A stretch of 64,000 nt of DNA, from positions 13,929,646 through 13,993,645 of the forward strand of contig CM066919.1 in the NCBI GenBank assembly GCA_033964015.1, given 5' to 3'. Source of the DNA: Scolanthus callimorphus (Eukaryota; Cnidaria; Anthozoa; Actiniaria; Edwardsiidae). Positions within the stretch are counted from its first letter, which is position 1, and each line of letters opens with the position of its first letter. Under the pieces are notes generated by a model. The model had not been told where the DNA came from. It did no database searches and saw only the letters and a list, made by a program, of their open reading frames with translations. Made by a program: the position numbers and the translations under genes. Shown here in pieces: positions 21,178 through 33,183 of this stretch.

Positions 21178-22966
21178 CTTATATCTTCATTTCTTATAGT
21201 AATCTTAAACCTTTCTGACTTTAAAGCAAGGAAAAGCGCTCCAAACTACAGTAAACAACTTCGAGTTTTGAACTTTAGTCTAAACTTTGCACGCTTGATC
21301 GCACACGACTTGTGCAGGGTTATTGTCACGTGATCTCGCAAAACTCAAACAAAGACATCGCGCCTTTGAAGTCGGCCGCCTTCCTAACCATTCCCCTCTA
21401 CTAACTATGATTATACCAACAGCTAAAACCAGTACTTATTCTCAACTTTGCATGTAATGCAAATCTAAGGTAAATATGAATCAAATTTGAAATTTGCCTT
21501 CGATCGCAAATTTGTGGCAAATAATAGGTAAACTTAATATTTACGTCAGCTATACTTGCAGATATCAAACACAATGTTTACTATCAAATTTGCTGCGATA
21601 GCAAAGTTCAAGCAAACTTGGAGCACCAAATTTGCTTCAGATTTGCTCAGCGAGCGAAGTTGAGCAAATCCATTTTTTCGTCCAGTGAAAGGAAACAGAG
21701 TGATTTGAGCGAAAATGTTATTAGCAGCATAGTATTATACGCATTACGGCAAGTCTTTTAAGACTTAAAAGAGCGGCTCCGCGTAAATATCGACTAGAGC
21801 CATGCAGGATAGAAAAAACGAAATTTTTGATAATTTACCACAAGAATGCTAGTGGGTCACAACTTAGGGAAATACACATTTTTCTTTGTCTAGTTTAAAT
21901 TTTTTTCGATACTGCCGATTTTCTCTCGGAGCGGCAAATGGATGGTAATTCGCTTGGAAAACGGAGGTCGAACTTTTTCTCTCTTAAGTCGCAAACTAAT
22001 TATTCAACCCCAAAATAAAATACACCATGCTCAAGCCTTGTGTTTACTCTGTATTTCGACTTGTTGTGATAAGAATCAGATTAAAATATAATTGTTGCCA
22101 GATTATTGAAATGCGAGTGCTTCACGCGACATTCTTCGCTCAAATAATTTAGCCGATATTTGAGCACAAAAACTCGAAACTGCGAGAGGGATTTCAGAAA
22201 TCTGACTACATTCATCGGATAGAGTAATATTTTAGCTTCTAAACTGGGGAAAAAAATTTGGGGACTCTTAAATCCGCGCCGCTGGGAGTGATATTGAAAT
22301 GTAGTACTTGAGCGGTAATTTGACCTTTCACGCTTTCTTGTCTGGGTCGGTTCAATTAACCGTGACGGCGAAATCTAATTTTAGACTTTGAAAATTTTGA
22401 TCGGTTCAAGATGAAGACTTAAACTGAGCAAGAAAATGTATTTTCAGACCTCCTTGCAGAATGTTTAGACCTAGAAATATGTTTTTATGCGTTTTTCCGT
22501 CACGAAATAGAAATCGGCGTGATTTACAAACTTCGCCGCTGTTGATGATAGGCGAATTCATTCAATATTATTACACAATTTACACAGTTCAGCCTGTAAT
22601 TAAGATTCAAGGATATATTTGTACCTTCAGATTCAGTTTCCTTGCAGAAAAACACTTGTATTTTACAAACGGGATGCATGAGGCGGACTCTTCCTGTCCT
22701 TCCTTGCACACAAACAAAATTGTCAACAGCTCAACACAGGAAACCCAAACTGGCTAGGGCAGGTAGTAGTTACAGGGTAGTAATTCTTTTTTTTCTTTAC
22801 ATAATACGCTAAGATAACGGTGCCGAAGCTATAACGGAATAGTTTGTTGGAAATAAATTTCCCACGGTGTACGGACGCGATACAATCTTAGTAAACAAAC
22901 TGAATGGCCACACCTAGGTTTATGATTGACAGCTAATAACATTGGCACTGGCACTGAGAACGCTAA

Positions 22967-23227
22967 GGGGCCGACCATTTAACCTTTAAAGGGGGGGGGG
23001 GGACCATTTAACCTTTAAAGGGGGGGGGGGGGGGCAGGTGGATGATTTTATTTTGCAAGATTTTTTTTTCGTCTCAAAGATATTGTAGGATATATATTTC
23101 GTAAAGTTAGTTGAGGATTATGACAAATATGCTGTGCAGGAAATTTTTTCGGCCCTTCGGACCGTGCAGGATATTGTTTTTCAAAATCATCCAGCCCCCC
23201 CCCCTCAGAAGTCAAATGGTCGGCCCC
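22967..23227. mobile_element. 261-bp PIF/Harbinger-type MITE with G-tracts
   Basis: The ends GGGGCCGACCATTT are inverted, flanked by TAA on both sides (22964-22966 and 23228-23230). A TWA duplication and G-rich ends suit PIF/Harbinger MITEs. It contains runs of 12 and 15 G on plus and a CCCCCCCCC tract near 23195. It sits at the inner edge of the foldback's left arm and interrupts the open frame there. Confidence 0.7.
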
Positions 23228-23567
23228 TAAGACGGTTGCGCCGATACATCTCACACAGGTTATACTGGTTGTGTGTTATTGGATGCTGTAGTCCCATTTC
23301 TAACACGACCTGCGCTCGTGTGTCGGCGTAATTCTGCTCTTCTGTAGCAGCATGTTCGTCATCCCTGGTCAGCTCGTGCTGTTGTCGCAGTTTTGCAGCC
23401 TTTCTTGAGAAGTAAGACTTTATCTGGTTGGGTGTCAGGAACTGCTCTGGAAGAAACAGTCTGGACCTTTTATCATATCGCATATCTTTTGCTACCGTTG
23501 CAGAGTTTAATTTGTGTCCTGTCTCTTCTCCAATAAGAAACTTATCATCCAAAATTTTCTTCTGCAC
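23205..23567 (-). CDS. uncharacterised protein fragment inside the foldback element
   Basis: The frame gives 120 residues; the last seven come from the MITE. Blocks are LIGEETGHKLNSATVAKDM, FLPEQFLTPNQIKSYFSRK and LQHPITHNQYNLCEMYRR. I recall this block order from uncharacterised, repeated proteins of fish and cnidarians where it follows zinc-finger sequence, but cannot name a family. Without the MITE the frame would continue about 14 residues into the left arm. It is likely the remnant of a captured or transposon gene. Confidence 0.4.
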   Translation of the reverse strand: MQKKILDDKFLIGEETGHKLNSATVAKDMRYDKRSRLFLPEQFLTPNQIKSYFSRKAAKLRQQHELTRDDEHAATEEQNYADTRAQVVLEMGLQHPITHNQYNLCEMYRRNRLRGRPFDF

Positions 23568-26500
23568 ATCGTTGAACCTAGTAGAGGACTTGGTTGTTTT
23601 CAGAGCCCAGCCCTTGGAAGGAGGAGCAGAGGTCTGTCCAGCGTCGTGGTCTTCCAGAGTGATGGTTGAAAAAAAAAAAACGAAGGCGGATATTGCAAAC
23701 CCCTTTCTGAAAGACCCCTCTCAAAATTTCCACACCATTCAGGCCTGAAAAGGGGGTTTCCGTTTTTCACCCCTAGGGGACCCCTCGTATTTTCCTGCTT
23801 CCATAATGACACCAGAAAGTTTTTCTAGTTTTCTCTAAAGAAAAACATCTCCCGGAATTTCGGGACTGCGACAAGACCCGCCCCAGCATCCCCACAGGCT
23901 GTACGTAACACCCCCTTCTCCCCGGGCGCTTTTTTTTGCAATAGGCCATGAGCACTTAACCATATTTTATCTTGATTGCTTACCTTTAAGGTCTCGTACT
24001 GAGAGTATCTTGTCAGTGCCAATGTTATTAGCTGTCAATCATAAACCTAGGTGTGGCCATTCAGATTTCTTTGCAAGTTTGTTCACAAAGATTGTATCGC
24101 GTCCGACACACCGTGGGAAATTTATTTTCCAACAAACTATTCCGTTATAGCTTCGGGACTGTTATTTTAGCGTATTGATGTAAAGAAAAAAAAGACTTAC
24201 TACCCTGTAACTACTACCTGCCCTAGCCAGTTTGGGTTTCCTGTGTTGAGCTGTTGACAATTTTGTTTCTGTGCAAGGAAGGACTGTCCTGTCAGGAAGA
24301 GTTCGCCTCATGCATCCCGTTGTAAAATACAAGTGTTTTTCTGCAAGGAAACTGAATCTGAAGGTACAAATATATCCATGAATCTTATTTACAGGCTGAA
24401 CTGTGTAATGATATTACATGAATTCGCCTATCATCAATAGCGGCGAAGTTTGTGAATCAAGCCGATTTGGGAGCAATAATAAATACATATCAGCAGACGG
24501 AAAAACGCATAAAAACATATTCCTAGGTCTAAACATTCTGCAAGGAGGTCTGAAAATACATTTTCTTGCTCAGTTTAAGTCTTCATCTTGAACCATGCAA
24601 AATATTAGATTTCGCCGTCACGGTTAATTGAACCGACCAGGACAAGAGAGCGTGAAAGGTCAAATTACCGCTCAAGTACTACATTTCAATCTCACTCCCA
24701 GCGGCGCGGATTTAAGAGTCCCAAAAATTTTATTTCCCAGTTTTGAAGCTAAAATGTTACTCTATCCGATGAATGTAGTCAGATTTCTGAAATCTCTCTC
24801 GCAATTTCGAGTTTTTGAATGTCGCGTGAAGTACTCGCATTTCAATCATCTGGCAACAATTATATTTTAATCTGATTCTTATCACAACAAGTCGAAATAC
24901 AGAGTAAACACAAGGCTTGAGCATGGTGTATTTTATTTTGGGATTGAATAAGTAGTTTGCGACTTAAGAGAGAAAAAGGTTCGACCTCCGTTTTCCAAGC
25001 GAATTACCATCCATTCGCCGGTCCGAGAGAAAATCGGCAGTATCGGAAAAATATTAAACTAGACAAAGAAAAATTTTTATTTCCCTAAGTTGCGACCCAC
25101 TAGCATTCTTGTGGTAAATTATCAAAAATTTCGGTTTTTCTATCCTGCATGGCACTAGTCGATATTTACGCGGAGCCGCTCTTAATTGAGGTCCCGCTAA
25201 CGCGAGTTTCATACTGAAAATGCATACGCTTAGACTCGAGCACACATACTGCCTTGAATTACGGTTAAGGTGACTCCACGAAAAGTACAAGTGTATTTTC
25301 TGTAAATATAAATTCGGTCATAAACTTTTATAATATTGTTGTGACGGATATCGAACCGTAAAACACATGAATAAATTAGCAAATAAATAAACAAATCTCA
25401 AATTTTGCCTCCACCGAATCGGCTAAGGCTTTCTAAATGTCTGAGGCAAATATAAATTGAACACCAATTTTTTAATTTCGTGCAAAATTGATAGCAACAT
25501 TTGTTTTAGAGATGTTTAAAGAGGAAAAAGGTGGTCCACTGTAGCAGGAACATTATTAAAAGTATTAACGCAAATAAAGTTCGCAATATTTTTAACTTTT
25601 GCTAAATGGCACCTCCTTGTGTTCTACAAGTTGGAATTCCGTCACATAAATATTAAAAAAGTTATGACCAAATTTATTTTACTGAAAACTCCCTTGAACT
25701 TTTCGTGGAGCCGTATTTTTTTTTTGTACGAACCCTGGTAAGTGTAATTTAATGTCCCAGTAACACGTTTCTTACCGAAAGCGAGAAGCTCAGAAGAAAA
25801 CAGCTCAGCAAACATACGCTCTCTGTTACTGTTATACATACACCAAGGGAAACAGAGTCACCCTCCTTCCCACCGCAGATGTAAAAAATGGCACATGTAT
25901 GCATTCTGATTTAAATTAAAATATATGTACCGGGAGCTCGCAACTGGCTAAATCTATATATCACGGTAAAGAAATCAGCTAAAACATCGAGCACACCATA
26001 CGACCTTCAATTACAGTTATGGCCGTCTTTTTTTGTACGCAACCGGAAATTCTAAATTGATGTCCCGGTAACACGTTTCTTACTCAAAACACGTCCGCTA
26101 AGACGCTGATCACACAAACGGACTTCATTGCCATTCTGCCCCAAAGGAAACAGAGTGTTATGAGCGAAAATTTTATTAGCAGCATTAGTATTGTTCGCAG
26201 TTCGACAAGTCTTGATTGAGATCCCAGTATCCAGTTTCATACTGAAAACGCGTCCGCTAAGAAGGACAACACACATACGGCCTTTCAATTACGGTGGTTA
26301 AAGAGCCGTGTTCTTTTTGGACGCGCTCTGGGAAGCCTAAATTGATGTCCCCGTAACAAGTTTCATACTCTAAAACGCCGAGCACACATACCACCTTCGA
26401 TTACAGTTATAACCGTCTTTTCTGTAAGCAACTGGAACGTCTAAATTGATGTCACGGTAACAGGTTTCTTACTCATGTTATTTACATGTTTTTCTTGTAG

Positions 26501-28899
26501 GCGAAGATAAATAATAAATAAATTATTAGACGTATTTTTGTTGGACGCACTCCTGGAAACCAAAATTCATTTTCCAATAACATGTTCATACAGAAAAAAA
26601 CGTCAGCCTATAAGAAGCTCAGCACAAATGCTGACTTTATTACCGTTATGCACTAAAGGAAACACAGTGATTTGAGCGGAAATTTTTATTAGCAGCATAG
26701 TATTATACGCATTGCGGCTAGTCTTAATTGAGGTCCCGCTAACGCGAGGTTCATACTGAAAATGCATACTCTTAGACTCGAGCACACTTACGGCCTTCAA
26801 TTACGGTTAAGGTGACTCCACGAAAAGTACAAGCGTATTTTCTGTAAATATAAATTCGGTCAGAAACTTTTATAATATCGTTGTGACGGATATCGAACCG
26901 TAAAATACATGAATAAATTAGCAAATAAATAAACAAATCTCAAATTTTGCCTCCACCGAATCGGCTAAGGCTTTCTAAATATCTGAGGCAAATATAAATT
27001 GAACACCAATTTTTAAATTTCGTGCACAATTGATAGCAAAATTTGTTTTAGACATGTTTAAAGAGGAAAAAGGTGGTCCACTGTAGCCGGAACATTATCA
27101 AAAGTATTAACGCAAATAAAGTTCGCAATCTTTTTAAATTTTGCTAAATGGCACTTCCTTGCGTCCTGGAAGTCGGAATTCCGTCACATAAATGTTACAA
27201 AAGTTATGACCAAATTTTTTTTTACTGAAAATTCCCTTGAACTTTTCGTGGAGCCGTATTTTCTTTTGCACGAACCCTGGTAAGTGTAATTTAATGTCCC
27301 AGTAACACGTTTCTTACCGAAAGCGAGAAGCTCAGAAGAAAAAGCTCAGCAAACATACCCTCTCTATTACCGTTATACATACACCAAGGGAAACAGAGTC
27401 AACCTCCTTCCCACCGCAGATGTGACAGATGGCACATGTATGCATTCTGATTTAAATTAAAAATATGTACCGGGAGCTCGCCACTGGCTAAATCTATATA
27501 TCACGGTAAAGAAATCAGCTAAAACACCGAGCACACATACGACCTTCAATTACAGTTATAGCCGTCTTTTTTTTGTACGCAACCGGAAATTCTAAATTGA
27601 TGTCCCGGTAACACGTTTCTTACTCAAAACACGTCCGCTAAGACGCTGATCACACAAACGGACTTCATTGCCATTCTGCCCTAAAGGAAACAGAGTGTTA
27701 TGAGCGAAAATTTTATTAGCAGCATTAGTATTGTACGCAGTTCGACAAGTCTTAATTGAGATCCCAGTATCCAGTTTCATACTGAAAACGCGTCCGCTAA
27801 GAAGGACAACACACATACGGCCTTCAATTACGTTGGTTAAAGAGCGGTGTTCTTTTTGGACGCGCTCTGGGAAGCCTAAATTGATATCCCCGTAACAAGT
27901 TTCATACTCTAAAACGCCGAGCAGACATACGACCTTCGATTACATTTATAACCGTCTTTTCTGTAAGCAACCGGAAAGTCTAAATTGATGTCACGGTAAC
28001 ACGTTTCTTACTCATGTCATTTACATGTTTTTCTTGTAGGCGAAGATAAATAATAAATAAATTTATTAGACGTATTTTTGTTGGACGCACTCCTGGAAAC
28101 CAAATTCATTTTCCAATAACATGTTCATACAGAAAAAAACCTCAGCGGGTTAGAAGCTCAGCACAAATGCTGACTTTATTACCGTTATGCACTAAAGGAA
28201 ACAGAGTGATTTGAGCGAAAATGTTATTAGCAGCATAGTATTATACGCATTACGGGTAGTTTCTTGGTGTTACGGAGCACCAAGATGGCGTCCATGACCA
28301 CTTGGTGCACCAACAAGATGGTGTCCTCACTCACATTCTCTCTGCACCACATGCATCCCTTTTCTCGTAGCATATGGTCAGACACTTATCCCAGGCACGT
28401 AGCTACTGCAAAGAGGACTGACAAACCGACGAAATAGATTTTGTCAGTTTTGTCGGCACTGACAAACCGACAAAATGGTCAAACACTTATATCAGACACG
28501 TAGCTTATTGCGAAGAGGACTGACAAACCGACAAAATAGGTTTTGTCAGTTTTGTCAGCACCGACAAACCGACAAAATGGTCAGACACTTCTATCAGACG
28601 CGTAGCTATTGCAAAGAGGACTGACAAACCGACAAAATAGATTTTGTCAGTTTTGTCAGCACTGACAAACCGACAAAATGGTTAGACACTTGTATCAGAC
28701 ACGTAGCTTATTGCAAAGAGGACTGACAAACCGACAAACCGACAAAATTTGTCAGTTTTGTCAGCACTGACAAGCCGACAAAATGGTTAGACACTTATAT
28801 CAGACACGCAGCTATTGCAAGAGGACTGACAAACCGACAAACCGACAAAATAGATTTTGTCAGTTTTGTCGGTCTGACAATTCGACAAAATGGTCAAAC

Positions 28900-30474
28900 A
28901 CACATTTAATGCTAATAAAGGAACCGTTTTGATGCTTTCTTCAGTAATATATTCAACATGTACATTCCATGAAAGGTCAGACGCTATGTGTACACCTAGC
29001 ATCTACTTTTATACTACTACGCCCGCAATGTTTGACGCGCAAGGGAGAGCAACAGTTTTTGTCATTTTCGTGTCCCAAAAATTTGATAATTTTAGTGTAT
29101 TTCAGGTTTTTTAGATTTATTGTCAAAATAAGCAACGCCGCAATGAAACAAACTGAGTCAACTGTGGTCTATAGATTTTTATGTCGAAATGTGGTATTCT
29201 GACTGAGATCGGAAATAAGTTTTTGGAAATATAATATTTTGAAGTTTACTGAAAGCATTGTCCCCCACCAAATTTTAAAGCATAATAATACGACCGGGGA
29301 TTGCATTTCCTCTAATATATAGATAGCCATAAGCCTTATTGCACTAAGAAACTACGTGTGGTCTAGTAAAATTGTAGTCATTTGGTCTATTGCCCGGAGT
29401 TATAGCTTATTTTGAGAGAGCTAAGGAATCTCAGGGGACTTAAGGCATGGGTCTCATTTTGCATTCAAAATGGCGGATCAAAAACGTTAGGGGGTGGTCT
29501 ATCTTCAGTGGCTTTGCTTCCCCCATTGTCAAACATGGTTAAGGTTGTTAACGGTCATGAAATACATAAATCTTATATGTTTTGTTTGAAACTAACATTT
29601 AAGCAATTTTCATAAACAAAAGTTTTCATATGCAAAAGTTACAAACTCTGGGGACTTAACAATGTGATGTGTTTAAGGTCACCACAGGTATATCTGTTCC
29701 AATTCGAGAAAATGTCCATGTCATTAGGAATCCTATTTTAGGACACTGTGAAATTTGATATCCTTTAATAACTTCGAAATTAGAAATGTTGTGCAAGATA
29801 TCGAATTGGAGTGATAAATACTACCTAATAGCCTACCATCTCCATAGGATGGTTTCAAGAGAGATGTGAATTTTCTGATACTCCCGAAGCTTTGAAGTTT
29901 CATTTCTCAAAATTGAGGTCAAAGGTTAAGAATTGGTTCCCATGGGAACAACAATCAACAAAATTATCAAGAATGACGATACCTATGACATTATATCAGA
30001 ACAAGAAGCCTATCTGTAATTCATCCAAATTAAGGACTGGATTGAATGTTTTAAGGGCGTGGCCGCATGGACCCACGCCTTAAGTTCCTTGAGATGGCGT
30101 GAAGTTTACTGAAAGTTTTCATCCCCCACTTCATAAAATCTGCATAACTAAACAAACGACAGCAAATGTGACTGCTACCGAAGTTTGTTTCTAATTTCTT
30201 CGTTTACAATTTAAAAAATTCAAGTTTTTTTGCTCAAACTATTTAAATATATACATCTGAGATTTCATTCGCACCGATGAGGTAGATTTCGGCTATAACA
30301 CACGAGATTTAAAACTCACAATGTTATTTTTATAATTTATGCAATTCGGAAGAAGTTCATTACAGTTTAGAAAAAGTTCTTCATTTTTTCTGTTTTTCAG
30401 ATAATTTTAGCGCGCGATTACTTTCACTTTTATCGCAAATGAACGGGAATTATTTCAAGACAATTGGTATCTTA
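28900..30474. other. interior of the 6.27-kb element, no gene recognised
   Basis: This 1.6-kb stretch contains only short open frames without recognisable motifs. I see no repeats or RNA genes in it. Confidence 0.5.
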
Positions 30475-30809
30475 GGGAAGAGGTCAAAACACTTGTACTC
30501 GAATGGTGCCCAATTTGTCCAGGGGAGGTGGTGGGTACCGGCATCTACCCCCTTAGGTACCCAATACCCCTTTTTCAGACGTAATTTTCTCAGCTAGGGG
30601 TACCTAGGCTAGGGGTACCTTATTTTATTGCACATATGGACTCCTCTCGCTGCGAGGAAAGCGTTGGAGCATACACCTTTTTAATATCTATTTTATTTAA
30701 GGAGATACTTGCTCTAAAATTCAGCTCTGAGAGGTAGGAGGCTCCGGCACCTCTACCCCACCCCCCAAATTGGGCACCCACAGAAGTACGGATGTTTTGA
30801 CCTCTCCCC
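30475..30809. mobile_element. 335-bp Harbinger-type MITE, copy 1
   Basis: The ends GGGAAGAGGTCAAAAC and its inverse GTTTTGACCTCTCCCC enclose 'GGTACC'-rich sequence. The flanks are TTA and TAG, an imperfect TWA duplication. It is the same family as 57538-57864, where the duplication is a clean TAA. Confidence 0.7.
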
Positions 30810-31207
30810 TAGTATATTTGAAGTGTTGTCTATATTTTGCAAAAAAATAGGTATTTTGAACCACTGCCATTGCGTGTTATTAATAAAAAACTAAGAAAAT
30901 TTGCGCTCGAGGGAAGCTTATAGCAGTTTTTAGTTCACTCTTCGGTCTGGTATGGCCTGTATCTCACGTACTATACATACACAGACAGGCAAGCCACTTT
31001 GCAAGAAACATGCAATTCATCGTTATATGTGTTTACATGTTTTGTCTAAATTGACGCTTCCATGGCAACAAAAGTGCGGCCCTCCATTTTTTGAGTTGAA
31101 GAATCCACCCAGACATGCAAGATAACTTTTCGCAATACCAACGCCAATGAGGTCAGACTATAAGTTGAAGAAAGAGGCCAAGAGCGTTTCGAAGACCCTT
31201 TTTTTAG

Positions 31208-31371
31208 TCAAGAAAATCAAGCGTAGTCAATCAAAATCGTGAGCCAGTCAGATCCTTTCCTAGTTTCACCTAGTGCGACATGTCTGTTGCGACATGTCTC
31301 GAAAAACAAGCCAAAGGAGTGCACTGAACAAGGATCCGATTGGCTCACACGATTGTGATTGACTACGCAGC
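31208..31371. repeat. 164-bp inverted-repeat element
   Basis: GCGTAGTCAATCAAAATCGT near 31212 is inverted as ACGATTGTGATTGACTACGC ending at about 31368. The inner arms also pair (GAGCCAGTCAGATCCTT with GGATCCGATTGGCTC), and the centre has CGACATGTC twice. It resembles a MITE; no clear target duplication. Confidence 0.55.
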
Positions 31372-32556
31372 AAACTTAACTGCCAAAGGCTCACTAGATT
31401 TGAACCTACAGGGTCGGGTGTTATCTAAAACACTTGCAAATGGCATTTCTAAAACAAAGGTATTTATTATAAACGTTGTGACTGGTGATTTTTCCAACTG
31501 TTATGTACCGTTCGAATTTTTGATATTGAGAAAGTGCAAGTGGATTTTTTTTGCAAAAGAAAGGAATCTTGCGTTTGACTAGTTACCAGGCCCCACCCGG
31601 TAAGGAGATAAAATAGTGCTCATATATCAGAAATATTTATCAAAATCAGTTGAAAAGTAGATAATTCGACGTATTTCTCTATAAACCGGCCTTTGTTCCA
31701 CGGATCACTGATTTAGAGATGGGAACAACAGACTCCATTGTCCAGTAACCTGAGCAATGGTGTGGATCAATCTCGTTCCCAGAGCCTACTCCGCTGTCGT
31801 TGTTTGTCGTAGGCTCTGGCGGCAGACAGTCGTAGCCGATTCTGATTGGCCGATATTCCAACCCGCCATTTTGAAATTCGTCTAACCGACAAAGACGGTC
31901 ACCATATATGGAAAACCGGATATCCTAGATTCTAGGACATCCGGTTTCGTATGCGTCCAGAGCCTCCGAGTCAGCATGACCGAGAGGCTCTGGGAACGAG
32001 ATTCTGGCGTGGATCCGTAGCAAAGGCCAGTGTGGATACAACACCAAAATAGGGGCTGGGTGGGCGAGTCTCTAAATGGAGCGCCATACCCCAAAGCTAT
32101 AGCCCACCCCACCTCTCACTTTCCATCCATTCATGTCGTCTCAAAACACCCGCAAATCCGGCCAGCACTCGCAAAATGCGAGAAGAGAGTGAGCAATAGG
32201 ATTGCTCGCTCTTTTATTGTGTTCTAGGTGAGCATAGGTCACATTTTAGTGGTTTCCGTGCTTCTCAGTGCCCGTGGAATGTTTTCGGCCGATAGTACAA
32301 AGTAGCCAAATGCAAAACGTTATCAGTAAAGAAAAATACGTCGCAAAACTCGCATGTGACGGTATTGAGTACCACCTCGCTGCTTCCAGTCTAAATTTTC
32401 AATACGCAAAACGGAGGCATATTTATTTCTTATTTGCTGCAGCCGTCCATGATGTCTTACGAGCTGAATAATAACATTTACTCAGACTCGTACCCAGTCA
32501 TTAATTGTCATTAATAACATTTCGCTATTTTGCGTTACTGGCCGTTAGCGATATTG
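31372..32556. other. element interior, no gene recognised
   Basis: Only short open frames are present. A perfect hairpin-like pair AACCGGATATCC / GGACATCCGGTTT lies at about 31914-31948, and the copies of CAGAGCCT-type sequence near 31780-31990 look like another old inverted repeat. Confidence 0.45.
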
Positions 32557-32559
32557 TTA

Positions 32560-33183
32560 GGCTGCATTCATTATGTATACTACAGGGGGGGGGGGGGGGG
32601 GGGGGGAAGAGGATTTTTTTGACAATGCAAAATTTTCAGATCCCCCCAAGGCACAACATATTTTGGGCTGTACTCTTTTGTGACCATACTACATAGACTG
32701 AGTATCATTTATTTTGTATTTGATTGTTTGGTTTGTTTTCCGTTGTGCGCGCGAAGGGTACAGCAATTTTGACAATGAAGCTACAGCACTATTAATCAAA
32801 AGTCCAAAGGCGTTTTTGTCTGGCAGACAAAAGTCACTGAAGAGGACCTCGAGGAATTGTGGTAAAACAAGAGGGCCTTTTACGATTTTTTAAAGTTCTT
32901 TTTTTAAGTTCTTTATGCGCGCAAAGCGCGCAGCTTTTTCATCAACATATCAGTTGAAAGAGGGTAAATACACGAAAATATTAGTGCAAGTGATATTTCT
33001 TCGGGAGGTTCAAACTCGGTGTTCAACAATTGAGCCTTCCTTCATTTACCATCAAACTGCACAACCTTTGTCTTAAATATATATGATACCTCAAGAAAAA
33101 TATGCACCCCCCCTTCATGTAATGAAAAATCAAAATTCTCTGCCCCCCCCCCCCCCCCTGTTGTATACATAATGAATGCAGCC
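32560..33183. mobile_element. 624-bp Harbinger-type MITE with poly(G)/poly(C) next to its ends
   Basis: The ends GGCTGCATTCATTATGTAT are inverted and flanked by TTA (32557-32559 and 33184-33186). Just inside are 22 G (32585-32606) and 16 C (33143-33158), extending the inverted arms. No open frame of note. Confidence 0.75.

Larger units (their letters stand above)
15359..21408. mobile_element. 6.05-kb THAP9/P-type DNA transposon nested in the CACTA-like element
   Basis: The inverted ends (CATAGTTAGTAGAGGGGAAT, continuing for about 47 bases with one indel) are flanked by GATTATAC (15351-15358 and 21409-21416), an 8-bp duplication as made by P elements. A second inverted pair lies just inside both ends (CACGTGAC followed by ACCCTGCACAAG). 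It has two convergent genes: a C2H2 zinc-finger gene on plus from the left end and a spliced THAP-domain transposase on minus from the right end. A Penelope-like fragment interrupts the first gene. Confidence 0.85.
11719..21687. mobile_element. CACTA-like (EnSpm-type) DNA transposon in satellite unit 1
   Basis: The inverted ends CACTGGACGAAAAAATGGAT are perfect for 22 bases. The target is duplicated as AAA (11716-11718 and 21688-21690); the intact satellite (26655-26670, 28190-28205) shows GCACTAAAGGAAAC with a single AAA. CACTR termini and a 3-bp duplication are the EnSpm/CACTA signature. Subterminal regions are crowded with GCAAATTTG/GCAAATCTG-type motifs in both orientations (11740-12200, 15100-15340, 21440-21660), as expected for transposase-binding repeats. 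No EnSpm transposase is seen, so this copy is non-autonomous. About 6.05 kb of its length is a nested P-type element. Confidence 0.8.
21771..25181. mobile_element. 3.4-kb foldback element with ~1.2-kb inverted arms
   Basis: The ends GAGCGGCTCCGCGTAAATAT are inverted, and the left arm (21771-22960) pairs with the right arm (25181-24006) over about 1.19 kb with scattered differences. It interrupts the satellite at CAAGTC/TTAATTGAG; TTAA borders the right end and lies two bases outside the left end, so a TTAA-type target is possible but the left junction (TTTTAAGACTTAAAA) is disturbed. The centre (23230-24000) is unique and has one open frame. Other open frames in the arms are not gene-like. Confidence 0.75.

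Noticed and set aside
25642..28137. Repeated small open frames of 60-78 codons on minus
   Set aside because: They recur identically with the satellite unit and have no domain or start context.
30475..30809. Promoter rich in GGTACC sites
   Set aside because: It is a MITE with a second copy at 57538.
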